Shown here: piece by piece, positions 24,633 through 34,461 of the stretch
How positions within the stretch are numbered: the first letter of the stretch is position 1
How the letters are laid out: each line of letters begins with the position of its first letter
From: a bacterium OL-1
GTDB lineage: Bacteria; Actinomycetota; Coriobacteriia; Coriobacteriales; Atopobiaceae
NCBI GenBank assembly: GCA_000752675.2
Contig: LM994626.1
Coordinates: forward strand, 536,170-594,792
Direction: 5' to 3'
Length of the DNA stretch: 58,623 nt
Position numbers and translations under genes: made by a program
Notes under the pieces: generated by a model
Seen by the model: the letters and a program-made list of their open reading frames with translations, nothing else
The model's database searches: none
Told to the model about the DNA's origin: nothing

Positions 24633-25573
24633 CAGAGCACCGCCCTCATGAGGCGCCTGATGACAAGGACCGCAAACGAGTCGAGCGCGGCGGCCACGGC
24701 AACGGAGCCAAGCCCAACGGGCGAGAGCAGACCCCGCTGAAAGTCGGGCGAGATGACGGCGAGAAGCGCCACCATGAGAAACGGCAGGCTGCACACGATA
24801 CGGGCAGAGAGACGCACCTGAGCTGTCTTCACCTCAAGCTCGCGCTCGAACTCTCCCTGTCGCTCGACGAGCGCGGCAGACCGCGCGAGCAGGTCACGCA
24901 GCGGGCTTCCCGTGCGATGCGAGATCACGAGCGCCGTGGTGAGAAGTCCCATCCCTGGCGCGTCGAGCGTCCGTGAGAGCGACTCGAGCGCGTCCTCTGT
25001 CGATACGCCACAGCGAAGCCCCAGCGACGCAGATGCAAAGCCCGCAGAGATCGGCCCGTGGCCGTGCGATCCCACGTACTCGATAGCCTGGGCCAGTGTC
25101 TGGCCAGCGCCAAGCGCCACGGAGAGCGTCCGGAACACGCCAGGCATCTCCTGCGAAATATCGTGCACACGACGCCGGTCACGCGAAGAGCGCCATGCAG
25201 CTAGGGCAATCCTCTCCAGACAGGCAAGAACGAGCGCCGAGACAAGCGAGAGGAAGAGCAGGCCTCCCACGCAGGCAATCCCCACCCCAGCGACAAGCAG
25301 CGCAGCGCACGCGGACTCCCTTCTCAAGCCCGGCCTGCCCTCATGGGGAAGCGCGGCAAGGGCGTCCGACGCCTGTCTCCAGTCCTCACCTTCGAGAAGC
25401 GCAGCCACCATGCCACTGCGCCCCAGGGACTCGAGACGTCTACCTGCCCAGCGCTCGCATGCACGGAGCATTCGGGACGCCAGGGTCTTGGCGCCACGCT
25501 CGCCGCTTGCGATGAGTATCCGCACGGCCGAAAACGCGCAGGCGGCAGCCATCAGCGGAAGGAAGACCTCCAT
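24632..25573 (-). CDS. tadB: Tad pilus platform protein TadB
   Basis: 313 residues, inner-membrane T2SSF-domain protein working with CpaF and TadC. Two hydrophobic segments near residues 95-130, the conserved DISQEMPGVFRTLSVALGAG, GLLTTALVISHRTGSPLRDL, and two C-terminal helices. ATG 25573 with GAGGTGGAG upstream lies 22 bases inside cpaF. Confidence 0.85.
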   Translation of the reverse strand: MEVFLPLMAAACAFSAVRILIASGERGAKTLASRMLRACERWAGRRLESLGRSGMVAALLEGEDWRQASDALAALPHEGRPGLRRESACAALLVAGVGIACVGGLLFLSLVSALVLACLERIALAAWRSSRDRRRVHDISQEMPGVFRTLSVALGAGQTLAQAIEYVGSHGHGPISAGFASASLGLRCGVSTEDALESLSRTLDAPGMGLLTTALVISHRTGSPLRDLLARSAALVERQGEFERELEVKTAQVRLSARIVCSLPFLMVALLAVISPDFQRGLLSPVGLGSVAVAAALDSFAVLVIRRLMRAVL

Positions 25574-26877
25574 CGCTCCACCTCGCCTTCGTCGAGAATC
25601 CCGTCGCACACCGCCTGTGCCACAAACACCGGCTCGCGAACGAGCTTCCAGGAGCGCTCTGCCACGTCGAACGATACGCACTCGACGAGGTCCCCCGACT
25701 TTGCCCCTCTCGACCACCCAACCTCATGCGTCGTAGTGATGTAGCGCGACCCATCCGGCGCACGCCGCGACATCACGATGAGGTCGAGCGCCGAGGCAAT
25801 CTGCTCCTCTATGATGTCGGCGGGCAGGTCCATCCCAAAGCGCGCCATGAGCACCAGGCGAAGCACGGCCTCCTCGGCGGTGCCCGCGTGCAGCGTGGTC
25901 ATCGAGCCGTCGTGTCCGGTCGTCATTGCGGCCAGCATGTCGATGCACTCCTCGCCGCGAACCTCCCCCACCACAATGCGGTCCGGTCGCATGCGTAGCG
26001 AGTTCTTGACCAGGTCGCGAATCGTGACCTCGCCGGACCCCTCGATCGAGGCGCCCCTTGCCTCAAGGCTCACCACGTCCGGATGCGCATCAAAGCGCAG
26101 CTCGGCGGAGTCCTCTATGGTCACAATCCTTTCGCCGGGGTCAATCTCGCACGAGAGCGCGTTGAGGAGCGTGGTCTTGCCCGACCCGGTGCCTCCGGCT
26201 ACTGCTATCCCCTTTCGCGTCCTCACGGCCCAGCGCAGCAGCTGCGCGTACCATTCAGGCAGCGAGCCCAGCTCGACCAGCGTGTCCAGCGACGTGATGC
26301 GGTTGGAGAATCGCCTGATGGTGACCACCGGCCCGCCTATGGCAACCGGGTCCGCCACGGCGTTCACGCGGTCGCCGTTGGCAAGGCGCGCGTTCACGAT
26401 GGGGCAGCTCCTGTCGAGCCTTCGCCCAAGGGGTGCCAGGATTCGGTCGATCACGATTATGATCTGCTCGGGTGAGTCAAACACCGCCGGTGCCGAGAAG
26501 ACCTCACCTCTGCGCTCGTAGAAGAGCGCATCGCAGCCGTTGATCATGATCTCGGAGACATCCTCGTCCTCGAGAAGCGGCTGGATGGGGCCAAGACCGC
26601 AGATCTCGTCCGTCACCTGGCGCACGAGACGCGCCACGTCCTCGTGCGAAAGGCCCTCGTAGCCCCCGGTGTTGATGATTGCGTTGCACGTCACGGCAAG
26701 TGCCGAGCGCGCCTGGGTGGCATCGCCCGCAGAGAGCATCGAGGCAATGGTCGCAAGCCCCAACCGCTCCACCAGAGCGTTCTTGAGGCTCAGCCGCTGC
26801 TGGCGAAGGTCGCGTCCCTCCGTTGTGGCAGTCCCTCTCCGCGCTTCCTCCTCGCGGACCATCTCGAGTACAGACAC
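25552..26877 (-). CDS. cpaF: Tad pilus assembly ATPase (CpaF/TadA)
   Basis: 441 residues, hexameric secretion ATPase that powers Flp pilus assembly. Walker A GGTGSGKT at 228-235, Walker B within RPDRIVVGEVRGEE, and the His-box GHDGSMTTLHAG. The start is GTG 26877, just after the cpaE stop, with GGGAGG about 8 bases upstream. Confidence 0.92.
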   Translation of the reverse strand: MSVLEMVREEEARRGTATTEGRDLRQQRLSLKNALVERLGLATIASMLSAGDATQARSALAVTCNAIINTGGYEGLSHEDVARLVRQVTDEICGLGPIQPLLEDEDVSEIMINGCDALFYERRGEVFSAPAVFDSPEQIIIVIDRILAPLGRRLDRSCPIVNARLANGDRVNAVADPVAIGGPVVTIRRFSNRITSLDTLVELGSLPEWYAQLLRWAVRTRKGIAVAGGTGSGKTTLLNALSCEIDPGERIVTIEDSAELRFDAHPDVVSLEARGASIEGSGEVTIRDLVKNSLRMRPDRIVVGEVRGEECIDMLAAMTTGHDGSMTTLHAGTAEEAVLRLVLMARFGMDLPADIIEEQIASALDLIVMSRRAPDGSRYITTTHEVGWSRGAKSGDLVECVSFDVAERSWKLVREPVFVAQAVCDGILDEGEVERWRSSFR

Positions 26878-28140
26878 CTAGACCGCCTCCCTCCTGCGCC
26901 GGAAAAGGCCCCTGCGCCGCGGGGCAAGCCCCTGGGCAGCGCGCTGTGCAGGTTCGGCCTCTGGGAGCGACCCAAGCTCCTGGAGGAGCTGCGCCAGGCA
27001 GGCGGCAACAGACTCCGCAAACGGCGAGCCAACCTCCAATAGGCGTGCCGCATCTCCATATCCCAGGTAGTCAGAAACCTCGTCCCCGCCATCGAGCGCC
27101 GTGAACGCACGCGCAGCCTCGAGCCCCACCTCTGCCCTGCCCAGCGCCGGGTCTGTCCTGTCCCGCACGTCCACGCGGTTCTCCAACCGGGCAATGCGCG
27201 TGCGCGCAACGCCCAGCCGCACGGCAAGTCCGCTCGTGCGGGCAAGCGCTGCCAGTGATCCGGGCCGGCTGTCATGTACGAGAACCACGCGGTCGCTCTG
27301 GCGAACGGCAAGCGCCACCGCCTCGGAGAATGTGGGAGACGTATCGACAAGCACCAGATCGGCATCAAGCGCAAGGGCGCCAAGCAGTTCAGACACAATC
27401 CCCGAGACAAGCTCGGAGGTTTCCGGACGCTCGCATGGCCCCCACACGCGGATGCGCTCGCCGCACGGAGCGCCAAGCCTCCCCAGGCGCTCTGAGTCCC
27501 CCAGGTCTTCCGCCGAGAGGCGCGAGAGGTCCGTCCCGCGAGCAAGGCCAAGCATCGCGTAGAGGTTCCCGCAGGAGAGGTCCAAGTCAACCACCTCTAC
27601 TCGCATGCCCCACGAGGCTGCGGCAACCGCAGCGCACGCCACGACGGACGTCTTGCCAACGCCGCCTCTTCCCGAGCAGAACGTAAGAATGGGCGCGCGG
27701 GCCCCCTCGGGCGCCAGCGCCGGCCCCGGAGCAGCCGAGGTGCGACCCCCATCGCTGTTCTGCAGGGGCTCCGGAACCGGCGCGGCGTCCATCTCCGCAG
27801 ATGGCGCAGGGGACACGCCGTCCAGGTCAACGACAAGGTCGATGCCCGCCCTCGCAGCGCGAGACCTCAGCGACCCAGAGGGTGACCTCAGCGCAAGCAC
27901 GACCTTCTCGGCATGGCCGTCGGACGCAATGGCGGCCGCAAGGTTGACGTCCGAGACACCGCTCTTGGAGAGGCCGATAAGGGCGGACCGCTCGCCGCTG
28001 GCGCACTCTGCCATGCGTTCCCGCAGTTCGCTGGCATCCTGGGCAAACTCGCACTCTGCCAGGCCGTCTATCGTCCTGAGCGCCTCGACCATCCCGGCGC
28101 GCTCCTCCTTTGGGCACAGCACGCTCCACGCATGTCCCAT
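26878..28140 (-). CDS. cpaE: Tad locus ParA/MinD-like ATPase (CpaE/TadZ)
   Basis: 420 residues. An N-terminal receiver-like domain without obvious phospho-Asp box, a Pro/Ala linker near 110-145, then a deviant Walker A SGRGGVGKTS and MinD-like domain with VDLDLSCGN. It probably positions the pilus machinery at the cell pole. The C-terminus ends in a basic cluster. The ATG overlaps the cpaB stop by one base (TGATG); GTG 28143 is an alternative. Confidence 0.85.
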   Translation of the reverse strand: MGHAWSVLCPKEERAGMVEALRTIDGLAECEFAQDASELRERMAECASGERSALIGLSKSGVSDVNLAAAIASDGHAEKVVLALRSPSGSLRSRAARAGIDLVVDLDGVSPAPSAEMDAAPVPEPLQNSDGGRTSAAPGPALAPEGARAPILTFCSGRGGVGKTSVVACAAVAAASWGMRVEVVDLDLSCGNLYAMLGLARGTDLSRLSAEDLGDSERLGRLGAPCGERIRVWGPCERPETSELVSGIVSELLGALALDADLVLVDTSPTFSEAVALAVRQSDRVVLVHDSRPGSLAALARTSGLAVRLGVARTRIARLENRVDVRDRTDPALGRAEVGLEAARAFTALDGGDEVSDYLGYGDAARLLEVGSPFAESVAACLAQLLQELGSLPEAEPAQRAAQGLAPRRRGLFRRRREAV

Positions 28141-28835
28141 CACTCGCCCACCTCCTGGTCAACCTTGGTTGGCGCGGCGGGCACGCCCGCCTCAACGCCC
28201 TCGACGTCGCTTGCGGGAAGGCCAAACCGAAGGCTCCCCTCGGTCGACGCCGCCAGGACACTCGAAACGTCCGTCGGAGCAAGCGCAACGGTCATGACCT
28301 GTAATCCCGACGCAAGCGTGCGCGACCCCTCGGGCATCGAGAGCACCGTTGCCTCCTTGGCAAGCACCGTTGCTGCGCCATCTGCCACGCGGTAGGCAAC
28401 AAGCCTGTCACCCGCTACCACACCCTCGCCCACGCCAAGCTTGTCTGCCATGGGAACAGAGACGGCAATCTTTCCTGACGGCACCTCTACAGCGGCGCCC
28501 GTCTCCCTAAAGTTGAGCTGGGTGAGCGGTGTCCCAGAGGCAGCGGCAACCGTGATCTTCTTGCCAATGGCATCGTCCAGGTTCGTAATGGCACCTTCTG
28601 GCACCAGGTCAGAGACCCAGTCTCGCTTGGCAACGTCACCCGCCGAGATGACCTGCCCCTCCTCCAACTGGGATGTGGCAACAACCAGGCTCACCACCTC
28701 GCCGCCGTAGCGCGTGAGCGTCTCCTGGCGGCGCGCCTCCTCCTCCGCACGCACGCTCTCGCCATATGCCAGGCACAGCACAACGGCAAGCAGTGCAAAC
28801 GCCCCAGAGAGCACGATCTTGAAGCGGCGTGACAT
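28140..28835 (-). CDS. cpaB: Flp pilus assembly protein CpaB
   Basis: 231 residues, membrane-anchored by an N-terminal helix (FKIVLSGAFALLAVVLCLAY) with an SAF domain. SLVVATSQLEEGQVISAGDV and the later KIAVSVPMADKLGVGEGVV are typical of CpaB/RcpC. ATG 28835 follows GGGGGAG. First gene of the operon; the promoter must lie in 28836-29193. Confidence 0.85.
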   Translation of the reverse strand: MSRRFKIVLSGAFALLAVVLCLAYGESVRAEEEARRQETLTRYGGEVVSLVVATSQLEEGQVISAGDVAKRDWVSDLVPEGAITNLDDAIGKKITVAAASGTPLTQLNFRETGAAVEVPSGKIAVSVPMADKLGVGEGVVAGDRLVAYRVADGAATVLAKEATVLSMPEGSRTLASGLQVMTVALAPTDVSSVLAASTEGSLRFGLPASDVEGVEAGVPAAPTKVDQEVGE

Positions 28836-29193
28836 GGGCTCCCCCTTTCCCAACCTCCGTTCCTGGCTGAGAAAATTGTCCGGTGGAAGAAGCCCCGCAC
28901 CGCCATCCTTCCAAGAAAGAGCTACCAGTTACGGACACCTCTCTTGCAGGAAGCTGTCACATTTTGTTGTTATCGCGGGAATTTTGCTATGAGAAATCGC
29001 CATTTGCTGTTATTGCCTGGGCATGCCAGAACCGCGCCCAGCACGGCCCCGCAGCCGCATTTGCGCAGCTCAGATGGCATATATTTAAATGTGTAGGAAT
29101 TGTGTACGCACCGCGACAGGGTCCATATCAAATATTCGCTGTTCTGCGCGTGCACGCTGCGTCACGCGGCGCCCGCCGCGTACAGCCGCCCAG
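28836..29193. other. Intergenic region carrying the Tad operon promoter
   Basis: 358 bases without a credible gene, AT-rich in the middle. On the minus strand two related segments, AATAACAGCAAATGG (about 29005-29019) and GATAACAACAAAATG (about 28965-28979), lie about 40 bases apart and could be paired regulator sites. A TTTAAATATATGCC stretch near 29073-29086 may hold a -10 element. No firm promoter call. Confidence 0.4.
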
Positions 29194-30393
29194 CTAAAGC
29201 ACGATATCCGGGTCGAGTGTCCGCGCGCTCTCGCGCATCTCGGCGGCCAGCGCCACGTACGCGTCATAGCGACGCTGAGAGATGCGCCCCTCGGAGAGAA
29301 GCTCGCGCACCTGGCATCCCGGCTCGTGCGTGTGCGTGCAGTCACAGAAGCGACACCCACGCGCGGCATCCGCCACCTCGGGAAACACAGCCGCAAGGCC
29401 ACGCTCGTGACCCACGATGGGAAGGCTCCTCAGCCCCGGCTCATCCACGATCACGCCACCGCCCGGCACAGAGACCATACGGCGCGCCACCGTCGTGTGC
29501 CGGCCCGCGTCATCGGACCCGCGCACGGCGCCGGTCTTGAGCACGTCGTGTCCCAATAGGGCGTTGAGCAGCGTTGACTTGCCCGCGCCGGACTCCCCCA
29601 GCACAATGGCAACGGTACCTTCGGGCACAAGCGAGCGCACGGCGGCGGGACCCCAGGCAACTCCCAGGGCGCCCGCGTCCTTCTCGGCGCGCTCGGCCTC
29701 CACGCCATCCGCCGAGGAGGTCATGACCAGCCCGCACTCCTCGCCCAGGACGTCACGAACGGCGGCAACGTCCTCTGCCAGCACCGCGCTGGGGGCGCGG
29801 TCCGCCTTGGTGAGAACAACGGCGACCCGCGCGCCACAGTCGCGCGCAATCACGGCAGAGCGCGCGATTCTCTCGCACGAGATGGGCGCCGCTCCCAGCT
29901 GCTGGACAACGAGCACCACGCTCACGTTTGCGGCAAGGGTCTGCCTCTCGCCGCGCGAGCCTCCCCGCCAGCGGGCAATGTCGCTCTCGCGCGGCAGGAT
30001 CTGAAGGATAAGGCCCATGTCGTGGCCGGCGGGCACGCGCGCCAGAACCCAGTCGCCTACGGCCACGCGCGAGTCCCCACCCTTGGTGAGGTGCGCCGAG
30101 AACTCCGCGCGGAAGAGCGCATCTGCCGTCACCACGGCAGGAAAGCCGCGGTCCAGCCGCACCACGCAGCCAAGCGCCATCTCGTCTACGCTGCAACCAA
30201 GCGACTGTGCCGCCTGCGTAGCCGCCTCGCCAAAGGCGCTTCGCTGGCGATCGGACGGCGTAAGTTCGGAGAAGCGAGGCAGGTCCGCGAGAGAAGAAAG
30301 GGCCGGCAGGCCCTGCTGGGACCTGCCGGCACTCGAGACACTACGCTTGCGCGAACCCTTCTGAGAGCCCTTCTTTGGTGCGCGCTTGCCCAT
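29194..30393 (-). CDS. rsgA: Ribosome small subunit-dependent GTPase RsgA
   Basis: 30S-maturation GTPase with circularly permuted motifs: an OB fold (GDWVLARVP), then VVLTKAD (G4), GESGAGKSTLLN (G1), DEPGLRS (G3), and a C-terminal zinc knuckle CRFCDCTHTHEPGC. 399 aa includes a basic N-terminal extension of about 30 residues. ATG 30393 has only a weak site and is 6 bases from the stop of the ATPase gene, so the pair is cotranscribed. Confidence 0.92.
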   Translation of the reverse strand: MGKRAPKKGSQKGSRKRSVSSAGRSQQGLPALSSLADLPRFSELTPSDRQRSAFGEAATQAAQSLGCSVDEMALGCVVRLDRGFPAVVTADALFRAEFSAHLTKGGDSRVAVGDWVLARVPAGHDMGLILQILPRESDIARWRGGSRGERQTLAANVSVVLVVQQLGAAPISCERIARSAVIARDCGARVAVVLTKADRAPSAVLAEDVAAVRDVLGEECGLVMTSSADGVEAERAEKDAGALGVAWGPAAVRSLVPEGTVAIVLGESGAGKSTLLNALLGHDVLKTGAVRGSDDAGRHTTVARRMVSVPGGGVIVDEPGLRSLPIVGHERGLAAVFPEVADAARGCRFCDCTHTHEPGCQVRELLSEGRISQRRYDAYVALAAEMRESARTLDPDIVL

Positions 30394-30399
30394 GAACGA

Positions 30400-33078
30400 C
30401 TAGTTCCTGCCCTTCTCGACCGCACGCATGATGGCCTTGTAAATCTCCACCAGCGGGATGATGGCTGCCGCAAGCAGCATGGCAATGCCGTACTCGAACG
30501 CGTTGATCTCGGCGAAGTCGAATGCCTGGGCGAGCGGGGTCTCGATGACCACAAAGGTGAGGACGAGCGAGCCCGCGAACGCGAACCACAGCCACTTGTT
30601 CTGGGTGGGCAGCTTGAAGATGGACTGACGACGGCTGCGCATGTTGAACGAGTGGAACATCTCGACCATCGAGAGCGTGAGGAAGGCCATGGTCATGCCG
30701 TCGAGGCCCTTGTCGGCACCAGACAGCACGGACGCCAGGGGCACGCCCTCGATGTTCAGGCCAATGAAGTACGAGATGAGCGTCAGCGTACCAATGAAGA
30801 TGCCCTGGATCAGGCAGTCGAGACCCATGCCATTGGCAAAGATGCCGTCGTCGGCGTTGCGGGGCTCGCGCTTCATGATGCCCGGCTCGGCCTCCTCCAT
30901 GGCCATGGCGAGCGCGGGGAAGCAGTCCGTGATGAGGTTGAGCCACAGGAGGTGCGTAGGCTCAAGGATTGTGAAGCCGATGAGCGACGCCACAAAGACC
31001 GCAATGACCTCGGCGAGGTTGGACGAGAGCAGGAAGGCGATGGACTTCCTGATGTTGTCGTAGATGCGACGGCCTTCTTCGCAGGCGTTGATGATGGTCG
31101 CGAAGTTGTCGTCGGCAAGGACCATGTCGGCCACGTTCTTGGTGACGTCGGTGCCGGTGATGCCCATGCCCACGCCAATGTCGGCGCGCTTGATGGACGG
31201 GGCGTCGTTCACGCCGTCGCCGGTCATGGCTACGACCTTGCCGAGCTTCTTCCAGGTGTCGACGATGCGGGTCTTGTGCTCGGGCTGGACGCGGGCGTAC
31301 ACACCGTACTTGGAGATGTTCTTCGCAAACTCCTCGTCGGACATGCGGTCAAGCTCGGCACCAGTAATGGCCTGCGAGCGGTCGACGATGATGCCCAGCT
31401 CCTTGGCGATGGCCACGGCGGTGTCGATGTGGTCGCCGGTGATCATGACAACACGCATGCCGGCGGAGTGCGCCTCGGCCACGGCCTGCTTGACCTCGGG
31501 GCGAACCGGGTCGATCATGCCACACAGGCCCAGGAAGGTCATGTCGTGCTCAAGCGCCTCGGGCGAGAAATCCGTGGGGGCCGTCTTGCCGTAGTTCACG
31601 CGGGCCGCCGCCATCACGCGAAGCGCGTCGTCGGCCATGGCCTTGTTGGCCTCCATGATGCGCTGACGCCACTCGTCGGTCATGGGCACGTCGCCGTTGG
31701 CAGTGTGGACCATAGTGCAGCGGGCGAGAATGACGTCGGGGCCGCCCTTGGTGTGCTGGATGTAGTTGCCATCCGGCGCCTTGTTGACCACGGACATCAT
31801 CTTGCGGCCGGAGTCGAAGGGTGCCTCGCCCACGCGGGGGTTGGCGGAGTCGAGGTCACCCGAGGTGAAGCCGAGCTTGGCGGCATCTGCCACAAGCGCA
31901 GCCTCGGTGGGCTCGCCCACGGCAATCTCGTGCGCGGAGTCCCACTTGGCGTCGGAGCACAGCGCCATGCAGCGAACGAGGCGATCCTGGTCCTCGGTGA
32001 AGTGGCGCACGACGGTCATCTTGTTCTGCGTGAGGGTGCCCGTCTTGTCCGAGCAGATGACCTGCGTGCAGCCAAGGGTCTCGACGGCAGAGAGCTTGCG
32101 GATGATGGCGTTGTGCTGGCTCATCTTGGTGACACCGATGGAAAGCACGATGGTCACGACGGCGGCCAGACCCTCGGGGATGGCGGCAACGGCGAGCGAC
32201 ACAGCGACCATGAAGGTGTTGAGCACGAGTGTCATGTTGTCAAAGAAGCCCATGCCATGCTTGAGCCAGGTGACCACAAAGACCAGGGCGCAGATCACGA
32301 TGCAGATGATGGAGAGAATCTTGGAGAGCTCGTCCAGCTTCTTCTGGAGCGGCGTCTCCTCGTCCTCGGCACGCGTGAGGGCGTCGGCGATCTTGCCCAT
32401 CTCGGTGTCCATGCCCGTGGCAACAACCACGGCGCGGCCACGGCCGTAGACCACGGTGGAGCCCATGTAGCACATGTTCTTGCGGTCGCCGAGAGGAACG
32501 TCCTTGCCCTCCTCAAGCACGTCGAGAACCGTGGCGATCTTGTTGACCGGCACGGACTCGCCCGTGAGGGCAGCCTCCTCGATCTTCATGGACGCGCTCT
32601 CGATGATGCGGCAGTCCGCGGGAACGGAGTCGCCGGCCTCGAGAATCACGAGGTCGCCAACGACAAGCTCGGAGGACGGCACGGTAACCACCTCGCCGTC
32701 GCGCACGACCTTGCTCTGTGCGGCAGACATCTCCTGGAGCGCGGCCAGGGCCTCCTCGGCCTTGGACTCCTGCACCACGCCGAGAACCGCGTTCACCACA
32801 ACCACGAAGCAGATGATGATCACGTCGGCGAAGTCCGCCTCGCCCTGAGCCATGCTCGTAAGGGCCGAGATGACCGCCGCCACGATGAGCATGATGATCA
32901 TCGGGTCTGCCATCTGGGCAAAGAAGCGCTTCCAGAGCGGGTCCTTCTTGGCTTCCTTGAGCTTGTTGGGGCCGTTCTTCTCGAGGCGTGCAGCCGCCTC
33001 ATCTGCGGCGAGGCCGTAGGTGTCGTCTGACGCAACATCCTTGATGACTTGCGCAGACTCCTGCAGGTACTCCTTCAA
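30400..33078 (-). CDS. P-type calcium-transporting ATPase (type II)
   Basis: Membrane cation pump, most like bacterial SERCA/PMCA-type Ca2+-ATPases. The phosphorylated residue is D344 in SDKTGTLTQNK. M4 has AAIPEGLAAVV, M5 has SSNLAEV, and M6 has LWLNLITDCFPALAMAMEE, carrying Asn/Asp expected at the Ca2+ sites. MTGDGVNDAPSIKRADIGVG closes the P domain. The frame is open to 33192, but TTG 33078 with AGGAGG five bases ahead gives the normal N-terminus (LKEYLQESAQ). 892 aa. Calcium specificity is inferred. Confidence 0.9.
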   Translation of the reverse strand: MKEYLQESAQVIKDVASDDTYGLAADEAAARLEKNGPNKLKEAKKDPLWKRFFAQMADPMIIMLIVAAVISALTSMAQGEADFADVIIICFVVVVNAVLGVVQESKAEEALAALQEMSAAQSKVVRDGEVVTVPSSELVVGDLVILEAGDSVPADCRIIESASMKIEEAALTGESVPVNKIATVLDVLEEGKDVPLGDRKNMCYMGSTVVYGRGRAVVVATGMDTEMGKIADALTRAEDEETPLQKKLDELSKILSIICIVICALVFVVTWLKHGMGFFDNMTLVLNTFMVAVSLAVAAIPEGLAAVVTIVLSIGVTKMSQHNAIIRKLSAVETLGCTQVICSDKTGTLTQNKMTVVRHFTEDQDRLVRCMALCSDAKWDSAHEIAVGEPTEAALVADAAKLGFTSGDLDSANPRVGEAPFDSGRKMMSVVNKAPDGNYIQHTKGGPDVILARCTMVHTANGDVPMTDEWRQRIMEANKAMADDALRVMAAARVNYGKTAPTDFSPEALEHDMTFLGLCGMIDPVRPEVKQAVAEAHSAGMRVVMITGDHIDTAVAIAKELGIIVDRSQAITGAELDRMSDEEFAKNISKYGVYARVQPEHKTRIVDTWKKLGKVVAMTGDGVNDAPSIKRADIGVGMGITGTDVTKNVADMVLADDNFATIINACEEGRRIYDNIRKSIAFLLSSNLAEVIAVFVASLIGFTILEPTHLLWLNLITDCFPALAMAMEEAEPGIMKREPRNADDGIFANGMGLDCLIQGIFIGTLTLISYFIGLNIEGVPLASVLSGADKGLDGMTMAFLTLSMVEMFHSFNMRSRRQSIFKLPTQNKWLWFAFAGSLVLTFVVIETPLAQAFDFAEINAFEYGIAMLLAAAIIPLVEIYKAIMRAVEKGRN

Positions 33079-33387
33079 TTCTCCTCCTGGGGTCACGGGC
33101 GCCCAGCAGATTGATGCCCGATCATAATTCCCCAGGAGGGGCAAGGGCTCACCAAGGCTGCCATGCTGGACGCATGGTTGATACCGCATCATTCTACCCG
33201 ATGAAACGAGCGTCAGTCTTTATTGGATGAAGGTGCAATTTGGTGGTGAAGCCCTCTCCCGTATCGCATTCGTAAGGACTTATCGGGGCATGCCCCACGG
33301 CGCTTGCCCCATGCGGTAAACTTTCGCTAAGTCAGCACGTAACCGCGTGCGAGATTGATTCCACAGGGTCTCGAGGAAAGGGCAACG
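33079..33387. other. Divergent promoter region between Ca-ATPase and D-lactate dehydrogenase
   Basis: 309 bases without a gene. It must hold both divergent promoters. A perfect GGGGCATGCCCC palindrome lies at 33285-33296. No consensus -35/-10 pair stands out on either strand. Confidence 0.4.
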
Positions 33388-34416
33388 ATGAAGATTCTGT
33401 TCTATGGTACCGCCAGCTATGACAAGGATTCTTTCACCAAGGAGCTCAAGGACTACCCGGACGTCAAGATCGACTTCACCGAGACCAACCTCACCCCCAT
33501 GACCGCACCCCTTGCCCGCGGGTATGATGCGGTCTGCGCCTTCGTGAACGCGGACTGCGGCGCCATGACCCTCGAGATCCTCTCCGGCTTTGGCGTGAAG
33601 CTCGTCCTCATGCGCTGCGCAGGCTTTGACGCCGTGAACGTCGAGGTCGCCAAGGACCTTGGCATGAAGGTCACCCGCGTCCCCGCCTATTCGCCTGAGG
33701 CCATCGCCGAGCACGCCATGGGCCTGGCCCTCTGCGCCAACCGCCGCATCCACAAGGGCTACATCCGCGTCCGCGAGAACAACTTTGACCTCACCGGCCT
33801 TGTCGGCGTGACCCTGCACGGCAAGACCGCCGGCATCATTGGCACCGGCCGCATCGGCGCTGCCCTCTGCCGCATCTGCAAGGGCTTTGGCATGTACGTC
33901 ATTGGCGCCGACCTCTACCCCAACCAGAAGCTCGTCGACGAGGAGCACGTGGTTGACGAGTACGTCGACATCAAGGACGGCAAGGTCGACTACGACTCGC
34001 TCTACGCCCGCGCAGACCTCATCTCGCTGCACGCCTTCCTCAACGAGGAGAGCTACCACATGATCAACGACGACTCCATCTCCAAGATGAAGGATGGCGT
34101 CATCTTTGTGAACACCGCCCGTGGCGCTTTGGTCGACTCCAACGCGCTCATCCGCGGCATCCGCGCTGGCAAGATTGGCGCCGCAGGCCTCGACGTCTAC
34201 GAGGAGGAGAACGCCAACGTCTACCAGGACCGCGAGGACGAGATTCTCGGCAGCTCCATCACTGCGCGCTTCTGCTCCTTCCCCAACGTGGTCATGACTT
34301 CTCACCAGGCATTCTTCACCAAGGAGGCCCTTGGCGAGATTGCCCGCGTGACGCTCGACAACGCGCAGGCATTCGCTCACGGCACGGACTTCGTGCCCAG
34401 GAGCGTTGTCTGCTAG
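33388..34416 (+). CDS. ldhD: D-lactate dehydrogenase (D-2-hydroxyacid dehydrogenase family)
   Basis: NADH-dependent reduction of pyruvate to D-lactate. The Rossmann motif GIIGTGRIGAALC starts near residue 150. Substrate Arg lies in MRCAGFDAVN or the later NTARGALVD, and catalytic His in VMTSHQAFFT. YEEENANVY matches D-LDH rather than other family members. 342 aa. ATG 33388 has GAGGAAAGG upstream. It is followed 45 bases later by pyruvate kinase, so pyruvate formation and its reduction are probably cotranscribed. Confidence 0.9.
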   Translation: MKILFYGTASYDKDSFTKELKDYPDVKIDFTETNLTPMTAPLARGYDAVCAFVNADCGAMTLEILSGFGVKLVLMRCAGFDAVNVEVAKDLGMKVTRVPAYSPEAIAEHAMGLALCANRRIHKGYIRVRENNFDLTGLVGVTLHGKTAGIIGTGRIGAALCRICKGFGMYVIGADLYPNQKLVDEEHVVDEYVDIKDGKVDYDSLYARADLISLHAFLNEESYHMINDDSISKMKDGVIFVNTARGALVDSNALIRGIRAGKIGAAGLDVYEEENANVYQDREDEILGSSITARFCSFPNVVMTSHQAFFTKEALGEIARVTLDNAQAFAHGTDFVPRSVVC

Positions 34417-34461
34417 CCATAGAGACATCGCACCAAAGAGGACAGTAGGCAAAGGAGAATA

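Noticed and set aside
30022-33030. 1002-codon plus-strand frame opposite the P-type ATPase
   Set aside because: Antisense shadow: repetitive His/Gly/Val/Asp composition and perfect overlap with conserved ATPase motifs on the other strand.
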